A DNA stretch of 64,000 bases from Arthrobacter sp. Edens01 (GTDB lineage Bacteria; Actinomycetota; Actinomycetes; Actinomycetales; Micrococcaceae): NCBI RefSeq assembly GCF_001307035.1, contig NZ_LKIU01000005.1:692876-756875 (forward strand). The letters are read 5' to 3'. Under the pieces are notes generated by a model. That model was not told the DNA's origin. It made no database searches and saw nothing but the letters and a program-made list of their open reading frames with translations. Positions 55,474 through 64,000 of this stretch are shown one piece after another. Position numbers and translations under genes: made by a program. The stretch's first letter is position 1, and every line of letters begins with the position of its first letter.

Positions 55474-56270
55474 TTAGTCCGCCAGATGAATCCCCAAATC
55501 GGTGCGGCCGGGCAGGATGTCCGACTGCAGGGCACGGGTGCTGCGGTAATCGCCGTCGCGCAGGCTCCGGAACCGGTGGGGAGCCTCTTTGTCCAGTGAA
55601 TCCAGCCGCTCCCGCAGCCGCTTCACCTCCTGGTCCACCTGCGTGGAATCCAGGGCATCGGCGTCGTACACCACATGCAGATCCAGCACCTCGATCCCCG
55701 TGTACCAGAGCACCCCGTGGTAAGAGGGAAGAGCAGGGAGTCAAGGTCGCCGCTGATGCCGCGGGGGCCAATCGACCGTTCGTCTTCCCCGGCCGTCACG
55801 ATGACGAGCGCCCGGCGCCCGGCCAGTCCGCCGTCGCCGTAACGCCGAGGAACACCAAGCTCCGGATCCAGGTCCCCGTAGGCGAACTGGTCGGTGAGCA
55901 CGCGGTCGAACCAGCCCTTCAGGATCGCCGGGGGGCCGTACCACCAGAGCGGGAACTGCAGGACGAGCAGCTCCGCCGCGGCGAGCTTGGCCTGCTCCGC
56001 CTGCACGTCAGCCGGCAGCTGGCCGGCGGCATAGGATTCCCCGGCCTGGACTGCGAGGTTGCCCGGTACGCCCGCAAGGTCGCCGAGATCGCCGTCGCCC
56101 AGAACGGCGTTAAATCCCTGGGCATAGAGGTCCGACGTCGCCACCTGGTAGTAGCGGGTCGACAGCGCGTCAACCCCCTCAAGGAACAGCCGTCCGTTGA
56201 GGGACGCGGCGCGGGGATGGGCGGTTACCCACAGTACGTTGCCCGGCGTCGGGGGATGGGTGATTGGCAC
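55474..56270 (-). pseudogene. NAD(P)H quinone oxidoreductase (flavodoxin-like fold), frameshifted
   Basis: The N-terminal part (VLWVTAHPRAASLNGRLF, LLVLQFPLWWYGPPAILKGW, FDRVLTDQFAYGDL) is a KefF/YwrO/NQO1-type flavoprotein. The frame then shifts at about 55714-55720: after LDSLLFPLTTG the continuation LWYTGIEVLDLHVVYDADAL lies in another frame. A single-base loss next to a GGGG run explains it. About 265 aa if repaired. GTG 56270 has AAGGAGGAC upstream and starts two bases after the TetR stop, so the two form an operon. Either a recent mutation or a sequencing error. Confidence 0.85.
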
Positions 56271-56271
56271 G

Positions 56272-56877
56272 TCAGTCCTCCTTGAAGCCGTTGCCGCCGA
56301 CGACGGCGAGAACAACCGTGGTGAGTGTGCTGCGGGCCTGGGCGGCACTGATTCTGCCGTCAAGTGCGGTCCGGGCCAGGGCGTCTCCGGCACCGGTGAC
56401 GGCCTGGAGCCCGGCGAGGCCGAGCGGTCCCATGAACGGTTCCAGCGCGGTCCGGCACATGGCCAGGTAGGCATCCTCGGCTTCCTGCCGAACGCCGCCC
56501 AGGGTGGAGAAACCCGCTAGGGCGGCAACGACGTCGGCCAGCTCCCTGCCTTCGGCAAGGCAGCAGTCGATGTAGGCGCCGGCGACCAGCCCCGCCACCA
56601 CGGAAAGCTCAGGCTCCGCGTCGGCGAGGGCATCAGCAAGGGTCTTCCGCTGCTGTTCCTCGAACTCGCGGTACAGCTCAGCGAAGACTCCGGCCCGGTC
56701 GCCGAAGTGGTCATACACCAGCGGCTTAGTCACGCCGGCGCGTTCGGCTAGCCGCCCGAGGGTGAATTCGTAGGTCCCAGCATCGCGGATCAGTCCGCGG
56801 GCCACTTCCAACAGCTGGGTACGGCGCTCCTGCTTGGAAAGGCGCCGTCGTGGTGCTGCGCTGGACACTTCGCTCAT
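56272..56877 (-). CDS. TetR-family transcriptional regulator
   Basis: A 201-aa TetR protein: RRTQLLEVARGLIRDAGTYE, then the recognition helix in AGVTKPLVYDHFGDRAGVF. It is first in an operon with the quinone reductase pseudogene. Two 13-bp TTACnNNNnGTAA palindromes lie 24-50 bases upstream, consistent with autoregulation. Confidence 0.9.
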   Translation of the reverse strand: MSEVSSAAPRRRLSKQERRTQLLEVARGLIRDAGTYEFTLGRLAERAGVTKPLVYDHFGDRAGVFAELYREFEEQQRKTLADALADAEPELSVVAGLVAGAYIDCCLAEGRELADVVAALAGFSTLGGVRQEAEDAYLAMCRTALEPFMGPLGLAGLQAVTGAGDALARTALDGRISAAQARSTLTTVVLAVVGGNGFKED

Positions 56878-56900
56878 GCTGGTTCCCGGGAATCGGTAAC

Positions 56901-56927
56901 TTACTAGCAGTAACTTACCGTTGGTAA
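56901..56927. promoter_or_regulatory. Twin TetR operators
   Basis: TTACT-AGC-AGTAA (56901-56913) and TTACC-GTT-GGTAA (56915-56927), both perfect 13-bp palindromes one base apart, in front of the TetR gene. The TTAC-N5-GTAA pattern is a well-known TetR-type operator. Confidence 0.75.
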
Positions 56928-57027
56928 CCGGGAGTGTCCAGGGGTGGCCGCAGTATGGCCGACAGCCAACAAGCTAATGGCCGCGGGCGGATTGCTCCGA
57001 CCGCGGCCACCAAAACACCGGTTGAGT

Positions 57028-58509
57028 TTAGAACGGGTACGGCGCAATGTCCGGACGCACGGTGAGCCACTGGGTCTCGGTGAAGGCCTCGATGTTGGCG
57101 GTGTATCCACCGAACCGGGAACCTGTCCCTGAAGCGCCGACACCGCCGAACGGGGCATTGGATTCGTCCATAACGGTCTGCTCGTTGATGTGGACCTTGC
57201 CCGAGTGGACCATGTCCGCGAGCTTCATGGCCTCACCGACGTCACCGAGGATGCTTACCGACAGGCCGTACTCTGACGAGTTCACGATTTCGGCTGCCTC
57301 CTCCAACGTGGAAAAGCCCATCACGGGCGCCACCGGACCGAAGATTTCCTCGGCCCAGGCAGGGTTTTCCTTGTCCAGGCCGGTGAGCACGGTGGGGGAG
57401 TAGAACAGGTTGTCGTAGGTTCCCCCGGCCTCAACCGTGGCACCCGCCGCCTTCGCTTCCTCCACAATCCGGTGGATGTTGTCCCGCTGGCGGTCATCGA
57501 TGATCGGACCCAGGGCCACCTGCCCGCTCATCGGATCACCGACGGGCAGGTGCTCGGCCTTCTCGCGAAGGGCAGAAACGTAACCGTTCGTGAGCGATTC
57601 GTGGACCAAATGCCGTCCTGCGGTCATGCAGATCTGGCCCTGGTGAAGGAAGGAACCGAACGCACCGGCACTGGCAGCCTTGGCCAGGTCGGCTCCCGGC
57701 AGGACGATCAGGGCGTTGTTGCCGCCAAGTTCCAGATGGGCACGCTTGAGATTACGTCCGGCAGCCTCGCCCACCTTGCGGCCGGCGGCGGTTGAACCGG
57801 TGAAGGAGATGATGCGGACTTCCGGTGCCTCCGTCAGTGCCGCGCCCGTCTCCGCGCCGCCGTTGAGCAGCTGCAGGACGCCGGCCGGGAGCCCCGCCTC
57901 TTCGAAGGCGCGCATGATCATCACGCCGCCGGAAACCGGAGTCCGCGGGTCCGGCTTGAGGATGACGGTGTTGCCCAGGGCCAGTGCGGGAGCAACGGAG
58001 CGGATGGAAAGGATTAGGGGGAAGTTGAACGGTGAGATGACTGCGACCACACCGGCGGGGGTGCGCCGTGCGAAGGACCAGTGATCGGCATTCGAGGTGA
58101 GTACGTCACCGGCCGGGTGGTGCGGCAGGCCGGCGGCATCGAAGCACTCGTTGGCAGCTACGTGCGTCTCCAGGGCAGCCTTGGCTCCGATGGCGCCTGT
58201 CTCGCGCTGAACCCATTCACCGAGCTCGGCTGCGTGGGTGACGAAGAAATCTCCGGCCCGGCGCAGTATCGCGGCACGATCCTCGGGCTTAGTGGCTGCC
58301 CATTCCTTTTGTGCTTTTGCGGCCCGGGTGGCTGCCGCGAATGCGTCGGCGGCGGAGGCCATACCGACGGTGGCCAGAACAGAACCAGTCGCCGGCTCTT
58401 TGACCTCGATTGGTTCTGCAGATCCGGCGGTCCAGCCGGTGGTGTAGATTTTTCCGTCCCACAGCGACGGGTTCAGGATGGAGGTCTGCTCAGATTCGGT
58501 GGCGGTCAT
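57028..58509 (-). CDS. Benzaldehyde dehydrogenase-like aldehyde dehydrogenase
   Basis: A 493-aa NAD(P)-dependent aldehyde dehydrogenase. Features: PFNFPLILSIRSVAPALALG, cofactor motif FTGSTAAGRKVG, catalytic Glu in HLELGGNNALIV and catalytic Cys in HQGQICMTAGR. The overall sequence resembles the XylC/benzaldehyde dehydrogenase branch (PYPF at the C-terminus). ATG 58509 has GGGAGC upstream. Placed 80 bases after the benzoylformate decarboxylase gene, it would oxidise the benzaldehyde made there to benzoate. Confidence 0.88.
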   Translation of the reverse strand: MTATESEQTSILNPSLWDGKIYTTGWTAGSAEPIEVKEPATGSVLATVGMASAADAFAAATRAAKAQKEWAATKPEDRAAILRRAGDFFVTHAAELGEWVQRETGAIGAKAALETHVAANECFDAAGLPHHPAGDVLTSNADHWSFARRTPAGVVAVISPFNFPLILSIRSVAPALALGNTVILKPDPRTPVSGGVMIMRAFEEAGLPAGVLQLLNGGAETGAALTEAPEVRIISFTGSTAAGRKVGEAAGRNLKRAHLELGGNNALIVLPGADLAKAASAGAFGSFLHQGQICMTAGRHLVHESLTNGYVSALREKAEHLPVGDPMSGQVALGPIIDDRQRDNIHRIVEEAKAAGATVEAGGTYDNLFYSPTVLTGLDKENPAWAEEIFGPVAPVMGFSTLEEAAEIVNSSEYGLSVSILGDVGEAMKLADMVHSGKVHINEQTVMDESNAPFGGVGASGTGSRFGGYTANIEAFTETQWLTVRPDIAPYPF

Positions 58510-58589
58510 GATGCTCCCTTGCATTGTTGGTGGGTTGCGCGTTCTGACTGTCTGTGTGGATGACTAACCGTGCCGGTCCAGCCGTCCGG

Positions 58590-60188
58590 TTAGTCATTGA
58601 CGATTCGGGCGTCGATCAGCACCGGGCCCTCGGAGGCCAGGGCCTGCCGGTAAGCCTCTTCGAATTCCTGCCGGGTGGTCGTTGCGCTGGCGGGGACACC
58701 GTATCCGCGGGCCAGGGCCACGAAGTCGATGCCGCCCAGGGTCAGCCCGGGAACGTCGGGCACGCCCATTCGCTTGGCGAATCCGGCCAACGCGCCGTAT
58801 CCCGAGTTATTGACGATGACGAAGACGGTACGGGTCTGCCGCTGGGCCGCTGTGTACAGGGCGGTGATGCCGTAGTTGGCTGACCCGTCTCCCACCGTGG
58901 CCACCACAGTTGCCCCCGGGTCTCCCAGCGAGAAGCCGACGGCGGCCGGCAGTCCGAAGCCCAGGCCACCCGACGCGGGGAAGTGGTAGCGGCCCGGTTT
59001 GTCGATGCTGATCCGTTCCAGGTAGTCCAGGTCCAAGGTTGTCGTCTCGTTGATGTAGACGACCTGCTCGGTGACATGTTCATTCAGCACTTCAAGGATT
59101 TCGGTGCCTGTCATCCCTTCAGCGGAGGTCTTGGCCTGGGGCAGCTCGCGTTCGGGGCGGCGGACACCGCGGTCAGTCACACGCTTTGCCAGCGTAGTGA
59201 TGGCCCGGGCCACATCGGCGACGACGGCAGTGCCGAACGGAGCCCGCGTCGCCTCTGACGGATCCTGGGTCAGCTGCCAAACCTGGGTTCCTTCCTCCAG
59301 GTATTCCGCCGGCTCCCATCGGTGATACCGGAACACGGGTGCGCCCACCACCAGCACCAGGTCATGCTCCGAAAGCCGCCGGCGAACCGAGTCGATACCG
59401 GGGACGATCACTCCGGCGAAGTTTGCATGCGTGGTCGGGAACGGGCCGCGGGCAGGTGACGGGGCAACATAGACGCTGGCGTCGGTGTGCTCTGCCAGCT
59501 CTATCACCGCGTCCCATACGGATGAGTCGGAGACGGCAGCTGCATCGACCTGCGGGCCCAGCACCAGTGCCACGCTCCGGGCGCCGTCAACGGCGGAAAC
59601 CAGCTCAGCGGCGATTTCCTCCGACAGCACTCCCGCGGTGCGCACGGAGCGCTGGGTGAGCAGCCTGTCGGCAGGAAGGGCCGGCTCGTTCCAGTCATCC
59701 AGCGGAACCGACACGTAAACCGGGCCCGCCGGCTGTGTTGAAGCCTCCAGGATTGCCTGGGACAGGGTCCGCGGCACATCGGCGGCGGCAAGGGGCTCGT
59801 GCGCGTACTTGGTCAGCGGGTAAGTCAGCATGCCCGCATTCACATTTGCGAGCATCGTCTCCTGGCCCACGGTGCGCCGAACCTGCTGGCCGGCGAGGAT
59901 CACCAGGGGGATGTTCGCGTACCTGGCATTGGTCAGTGCTCCCATGGCGTTGCCGGTGCCCGACGCCGCATGCAGGTTCACCAAAACAGGCTTGCCAGTG
60001 GCGCGGGCGTATCCCTCGGCCATCCCCACCACAGCCTGCTCATGCAAACCGAGCACAAAATCGAAATCCTTGCCCAGGCCGGCCAGGAACGGCAGCTCAT
60101 TGGATCCTGGATTGCCAAAAATCGTCGTCATGCCATGGGCACGGAATACCTCAGCTGAGGCGTCTAGAACGGTCGGACCCTCCGACAT
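58590..60188 (-). CDS. mdlC: Benzoylformate decarboxylase-like ThDP enzyme
   Basis: A 532-aa thiamine-diphosphate enzyme. Features: GNPGSNELPFL, catalytic Glu region, LVLVVGAPVFRYH in the central domain and the ThDP motif VGDGSANYGITALY followed by IVNNSGYGAL. The sequence fits MdlC rather than acetolactate synthase. ATG 60188 has AGGAGAC upstream; frames open further up are not used. With the aldehyde dehydrogenase it forms the benzoylformate to benzaldehyde to benzoate step of the mandelate pathway. Confidence 0.87.
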   Translation of the reverse strand: MSEGPTVLDASAEVFRAHGMTTIFGNPGSNELPFLAGLGKDFDFVLGLHEQAVVGMAEGYARATGKPVLVNLHAASGTGNAMGALTNARYANIPLVILAGQQVRRTVGQETMLANVNAGMLTYPLTKYAHEPLAAADVPRTLSQAILEASTQPAGPVYVSVPLDDWNEPALPADRLLTQRSVRTAGVLSEEIAAELVSAVDGARSVALVLGPQVDAAAVSDSSVWDAVIELAEHTDASVYVAPSPARGPFPTTHANFAGVIVPGIDSVRRRLSEHDLVLVVGAPVFRYHRWEPAEYLEEGTQVWQLTQDPSEATRAPFGTAVVADVARAITTLAKRVTDRGVRRPERELPQAKTSAEGMTGTEILEVLNEHVTEQVVYINETTTLDLDYLERISIDKPGRYHFPASGGLGFGLPAAVGFSLGDPGATVVATVGDGSANYGITALYTAAQRQTRTVFVIVNNSGYGALAGFAKRMGVPDVPGLTLGGIDFVALARGYGVPASATTTRQEFEEAYRQALASEGPVLIDARIVND

Positions 60189-60339
60189 TATGTGTCTCCT
60201 ATCGTCGATACGGGTCATGCCCGCCACCGCAAGGTCGCAGTGCCTCGAATGCGGCACTTGAAGCCCTGTTGTCCTCCCCGGGCCTGCCTCGCTGCGGCTG
60301 CAGGGGATAGTCAGGCGGCGGATCAAGCAGGGCAGCTAG

Positions 60340-60355
60340 TGTGATTCAGATCATA
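60340..60355. promoter_or_regulatory. CRP/GlxR-like site upstream of mdlC
   Basis: TGTGATTCAGATCATA resembles the actinobacterial GlxR/CRP site TGTGA-N6-TCACA, with one mismatch. It lies about 150 bases upstream of the decarboxylase gene, in the region that carries its promoter. Suggests cAMP-type catabolite control (inference). Confidence 0.4.
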
Positions 60356-60449
60356 CGTGCCCGGCGGTATGCCGCGCGAAAACCGTTCAGATCCGAACGT
60401 CACGCAGTGTCTCGCATCGATGTGCCGGAGGAGTCGTTACCTGCCGCCG

Positions 60450-61730
60450 CTACGCCCGCGGCGAGACCCCGCACCAGTCGGCAATGAACAGCGCGATCGA
60501 CTTGGTCACCCTGCGCACGGACTCGAGGTGGACGCGCTCGTCGAAACCATGGATGTCTTCGCTGCGCGGCCCGTAGACCAGTGAGGGGATGCCTGCGTAC
60601 AAGGTGAAGACCCGCGCATCCAGGTATCCCGGGGTAGTGAACGACTCCAAGTCCGTCCCGAAGGCAGTCTGGTGGGCCTCGGCCAGGGTGCGTTCGGCGT
60701 CGCTGCCGGGCTCCAGCACATAACCTTCGGCGTTGAACCCGGTGCGTTGGGCCGCCGGAACCGTCCCGGCCAGTTCGGGGCGTCTGGCTGCGGACCGCAG
60801 CGTCTCTTCAATCTCGGCCCAGGCTTCATCGACCCCCTGTCCGGGGTAGATGGAGACGCGCATCTGCAGCTCGCACCACGCAGGTACGCTGGACGGCCAG
60901 TCGCCGCCCGCGATGCCGCCCACGTTGAAGTTGATCGGATGGTCCAGGTCGGAAAAGTACTCGTGCCTGCCCCGCTCTGCGTTCCAGCGTTCCTCCAGTT
61001 CACGAAGTTCGGCGATGACGGCATAGGCGGCGTCAACAGCGTTGAATCCCTTGGCCATTTCCCGCGGGTGCGTGGGCTGCCCGGCTACCCGGACGGTGAA
61101 CCAGATAACCCCGACGTTGGCACGGACCAGCATGTTCTCTTCCGGTTCCGGGATGAGCACCGCGTCGGCGGTGTAGCCGCGCATCAGGGCCGAAAGCGAA
61201 CCGTTCCCCGTGCTTTCCTCCTCAACCACGGACTGGAAATGGATGCGGCCGGCGGGGTCGAAACCGGCGGCACGAACGGCGTCGAAGGCAAAGAGCGCCG
61301 CAGCGTGGCCGGCCTTCATGTCACCGGCGCCGCGGCCGTGCATCCACCCGTCGACCACGGCCGGATCCCATGGCGACCGGGACCAGTTCTCCAGCGGTCC
61401 GGTGGGCACCACGTCCACGTGTCCATTCAGGATGAGCGACCGGCCGCCGGGCCCCGCCGGTTCATACGTCCCAACGACGTTGTCCGCTTCCGCATAGGAG
61501 ACCGTCACCGGACCGAACCCGGGATGGGAACTCAGCTCATCGACGTCGAGCGTCCACCTGTCCATGGCCAAACCGCGTTCCTCCATGGCGGAGTACATCA
61601 GGTCCTGGGCGGACCTTTCCTGGCCCCGGAGGGATGGAACAGCCACCAGTTCGGCGGTGAACGCAAGCTGCTTCTCGAACGCCGTGTCGACGGCATCGAG
61701 GATCTGCCGCCGGATATTCGGCTCCAACAT
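60450..61730 (-). CDS. M20-family metallohydrolase (ArgE/DapE-like)
   Basis: A 426-aa di-zinc amidohydrolase. Ligands: H and D in LNGHVDVVP, D in GRGAGDMKAG, catalytic EE in VVEEESTGNG, and a C-terminal H in EDIHGFDERV. ATG 61730 has GAGAGGCAG upstream. In this neighbourhood it could remove an N-acyl or amide group from a substrate before the decarboxylase step, or serve ordinary N-acyl-amino-acid hydrolysis. Divergent from the transporter gene. Confidence 0.88.
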   Translation of the reverse strand: MLEPNIRRQILDAVDTAFEKQLAFTAELVAVPSLRGQERSAQDLMYSAMEERGLAMDRWTLDVDELSSHPGFGPVTVSYAEADNVVGTYEPAGPGGRSLILNGHVDVVPTGPLENWSRSPWDPAVVDGWMHGRGAGDMKAGHAAALFAFDAVRAAGFDPAGRIHFQSVVEEESTGNGSLSALMRGYTADAVLIPEPEENMLVRANVGVIWFTVRVAGQPTHPREMAKGFNAVDAAYAVIAELRELEERWNAERGRHEYFSDLDHPINFNVGGIAGGDWPSSVPAWCELQMRVSIYPGQGVDEAWAEIEETLRSAARRPELAGTVPAAQRTGFNAEGYVLEPGSDAERTLAEAHQTAFGTDLESFTTPGYLDARVFTLYAGIPSLVYGPRSEDIHGFDERVHLESVRRVTKSIALFIADWCGVSPRA

Positions 61731-61925
61731 TGTTCTGCCTCTCGGTAGGGTCCCCGGATGTGAAGTGCCCGGCGCTGCCCGGGCCCGTGCATTTGTTCGC
61801 CAACCTAAGCACGAACCATGTATTTCAAGCACGGATTCGGGAAAGATACACGCAGGTGGAGGACGAAGAGTCCCAGTATGCGTTACCAACAGGAGCTTTT
61901 CCGCAGCGAACCAGGAGAGACGATC

Positions 61926-63323
61926 ATGGACTCACGCAAGGTTCCCGACGACGCCGGTGCCCCGCCTTCACGGAGGACCTCCAGGGAACTGAACGACGCC
62001 GGCGCGCCCGCGGAATTCAGTCCTGAACAGGAGAAACAGGCCCGCCGTGCAGTCGTCAGCTCCTACGTCGGCACATCCCTGGAGTGGTACGACTTCTTCC
62101 TCTTCGGAACCACGGCATCGATTGTTTTTGCGCCCCTGTTCTTCGGCGGAGATGATCCTGCCCTGCAAACGATCCAGTCCTTTTTGACCTTCGGTGTGGG
62201 GTTCATCGGCCGCCCGCTTGGCGCTCTGGTTTTTGGCCACTTCGGGGACCGGCTGGGCAGGAAGGGCATCCTCGTCCTCACCATCGTCCTGATGGGCGTG
62301 GCGTCCACGCTGATTGGTGTGCTGCCCACGTTCGAGACCGCGGGCATTGTGGCCCCGATCCTGCTGACCATCCTGCGTTTTGTGCAGGGCATCGCGGCAG
62401 GCGGCGAATGGGGCGGAGCGACCCTGATGGCCGTCGAATCCGCGCCGGCGCACAAGCGGGGCTTTTACGGCGCCGTCGTGCAGCTCGGTTCACCCACCGG
62501 AACCCTGCTGTCCACGCTCATCGTTGCCGCCGTCGTCGCTTTGACCGGACCGCAGTTCCTTGAATGGGGCTGGCGCATTCCCTACCTGGTGTCGATCGTC
62601 CTTGTGGGGGTGGGCGTCTGGCTGCGCCTGCGGGTGAACGAGACCATCGACTACCGGGCCGCGTCAGGCACGGCAGCTGCCCACGAGAAAGTACCGTTCC
62701 TGCGGCTGCTTGCCGAGGCTCCGGCCCGGCTAATCGTCGGAATCTGCGCCTACCTGATGAACAATGCCGGGTTCTTCCTGCTCACCACATTCATGATCAG
62801 CTACGTCACCGGAACGCTGGAGCTGGAGGCGACCGTGATCCTGACGTCCATTTCCTGGGGTGCTGTTGCCCAGCTCATCGTCACGACGATCATCGGGAAG
62901 ATCTCTGACCGCTTCACCCCGTCGAGGATGCTCATCATCGGGTACGCAGTCAGCGTGGTGACGGCCTTCCCGATTTTCTGGCTCGTGGATACCCGGCAGT
63001 CACTGGCGATCAGCGCAGCAATGTTCCTGGCCCTGGGCCTGGGATCCATTTCCTACGCAGCCCTCGGCACAACCCTGACGCAGCTGTTCCCGGTTCGGCT
63101 GCGCTATTCCGGCATTGCACTCTCGGCGAACATCGCCGGGATCATTGCCGGTTTTATGCCGGCGCTGGCGGCCTGGATCCTCACCCTGACGGGCGGATCC
63201 TCCATCGGTCCCGCCCTCCTGCTGCTGACCGTCGCCCTGATCTCGCTCGTCGGATCGATCATCGCCCGGCGCATGATCCTCGCCGACCAGCGCACCGGGC
63301 TTCCGGGCGGCGCTCCGGCCTGA
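61926..63323 (+). CDS. MHS-family MFS transporter (shikimate/proline-type)
   Basis: A 465-aa twelve-helix major-facilitator protein of the metabolite:H+ symporter group: SSYVGTSLEWYDFFLFGTTA at the first helix, FGHFGDRLGRKGILVLT after helix 2-3, GIAAGGEWGGATLMAVE and the RLRV linker. ATG 61926 has AGGAGAGACG upstream. It is divergent from the M20 gene and probably imports the aromatic or acidic substrate of the cluster. Confidence 0.9.
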   Translation: MDSRKVPDDAGAPPSRRTSRELNDAGAPAEFSPEQEKQARRAVVSSYVGTSLEWYDFFLFGTTASIVFAPLFFGGDDPALQTIQSFLTFGVGFIGRPLGALVFGHFGDRLGRKGILVLTIVLMGVASTLIGVLPTFETAGIVAPILLTILRFVQGIAAGGEWGGATLMAVESAPAHKRGFYGAVVQLGSPTGTLLSTLIVAAVVALTGPQFLEWGWRIPYLVSIVLVGVGVWLRLRVNETIDYRAASGTAAAHEKVPFLRLLAEAPARLIVGICAYLMNNAGFFLLTTFMISYVTGTLELEATVILTSISWGAVAQLIVTTIIGKISDRFTPSRMLIIGYAVSVVTAFPIFWLVDTRQSLAISAAMFLALGLGSISYAALGTTLTQLFPVRLRYSGIALSANIAGIIAGFMPALAAWILTLTGGSSIGPALLLLTVALISLVGSIIARRMILADQRTGLPGGAPA

Positions 63324-63335
63324 GCCGGTGCTTTC

Positions 63336-64000
63336 CTAGCCCAGCGGCAAATGCGGGTAGGCGGCCCCGCGCTGCTGGAACTGCAGCACATCCTTGTTCC
63401 GGATGACGCCGTCCTGGATTTCGATGGCTTTCCGGATGGTCTCATTGCCCTGCCATGCCTCCGGTCCGGAAAGAACAGTCTCCAGGAACGGAAGCAGCGC
63501 CTCACTGATTTCCCAGCTGGCGGAGTTCCAGAGGTAGGACGGACTGTGGTCAACCGCGTAGTAGTTGATGCGCTCCCCGACCTCAAACATCGGCTCCGCG
63601 AAGCTGGTGGATTTTGCCCACTCGAAGCCCATGCCCTCGTCGCAGGAGACGTCCACGATCAGGCTTCCGGCCCGAAAAGCCGCCAGGTCCCCGGTACTCA
63701 GGTACGTCAGCGGTGCGTTGGGATCCTGAAGGGTGCAGTTGACCACAATGTCGCTTTCGGCGAGGAACGGGGCCAGCGGCACCCGGCCGTCTTCGGTAAT
63801 GACTTCACTGAGGAACGGTGCCTGCGGATCATGGTCGAACTGGATGATCCGCGCCGAGTGGATCGGGGAGCCAACAGCAGCGACATCGCGGTTGGTCAGC
63901 ACCTGGACGTCGTGGATGCCGTGGGCGTTCAGGGCGGTGACGGCGCCGCGGGCGGTGGCACCGAAACCGATGACGACGGCGCTCAGCCGCCGCCCGTAGT
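63336..64000 (-). CDS. N5-(carboxyethyl)ornithine synthase / alanine dehydrogenase-like protein (partial)
   Basis: C-terminal part only; the gene runs off the window. On the minus strand it begins VVIGFGATARGAVTALNAHG (Rossmann glycine motif), then VQVLTNRDVAAV, SLIVDVSCDEGMGFEWAKST, YYAVDHSPSYLWNSASWEIS. This is the alanine dehydrogenase/saccharopine-dehydrogenase-like fold and best fits the N5-(carboxyethyl)ornithine synthase group. Convergent with the MFS gene, 12 bases apart. Confidence 0.82.
   Translation of the reverse strand, partial: YGRRLSAVVIGFGATARGAVTALNAHGIHDVQVLTNRDVAAVGSPIHSARIIQFDHDPQAPFLSEVITEDGRVPLAPFLAESDIVVNCTLQDPNAPLTYLSTGDLAAFRAGSLIVDVSCDEGMGFEWAKSTSFAEPMFEVGERINYYAVDHSPSYLWNSASWEISEALLPFLETVLSGPEAWQGNETIRKAIEIQDGVIRNKDVLQFQQRGAAYPHLPLG

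Overview
The window is high-GC DNA from an actinobacterium, most probably a member of the Micrococcaceae close to Arthrobacter. The evidence is the 23S rRNA with a high-GC Gram-positive insertion, frequent GTG/TTG starts, the conserved actinobacterial trio SCO1664 / DUF3090 / MSMEG_4193-type phosphatase, and protein families typical of soil Micrococcaceae. The genus is an inference; no 16S rRNA lies in the window.

Layout. 1-4.75 kb is the distal part of an rRNA operon: 16S-23S spacer, 23S, 5S, then a second diverged 5S copy after a 780-base GC-rich, repeat-filled spacer. 4.8-11.2 kb holds a TMEM175-like channel, tRNA-Ser(GGA), a MacB-like ABC exporter and a divergent two-component system. 11.2-16.3 kb is a small fatty-acid/polyketide-like cluster (TetR, cupin, FabL-like reductase, adenylate-forming ligase, ketosynthase) with a strong palindromic operator. 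17.4-24.75 kb is a compact operon of lower GC: two proteins I cannot assign, an IclR regulator, a dipeptidase-like protein lacking part of the expected metal site, an SsuABC/THI5-type importer and a RidA protein. It reads as a catabolic unit for a nitrogenous compound of unknown identity.

26-33 kb contains DUF2332 and a Wadjet/MksBEF-type condensin operon (JetA-JetB-JetC) with no JetD nuclease gene next to it, followed by a decayed zinc-ribbon gene. 33-38 kb has a secreted ThuA-FIMAH protein, small membrane proteins, a decayed patch and small ligand-binding-domain proteins. 38-40 kb is the conserved actinobacterial trio. 40-51.5 kb is mixed housekeeping and accessory genes. It includes two near-identical two-gene cassettes (DUF2975 membrane protein plus a 68-aa HTH regulator) 4 kb apart, each behind an apparently leaderless promoter overlapped by an ATCGAT-type palindrome. 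51.5-56.9 kb has a SARP-type regulator, an SDR, a YkgJ-like/pentapeptide fusion, a frameshifted quinone reductase and its TetR with twin operators. 57-63.3 kb is a benzoylformate/mandelate-type catabolic cluster (MdlC, benzaldehyde dehydrogenase, M20 hydrolase, MHS-type transporter). The window ends inside an N5-(carboxyethyl)ornithine synthase/alanine dehydrogenase-like gene.

Four strong inverted repeats (5.64, 11.15, 16.33 and 24.86 kb) sit exactly at convergent gene ends and probably act as bidirectional terminators. The arms of two of them share sequence, as if they were copies of one element family.
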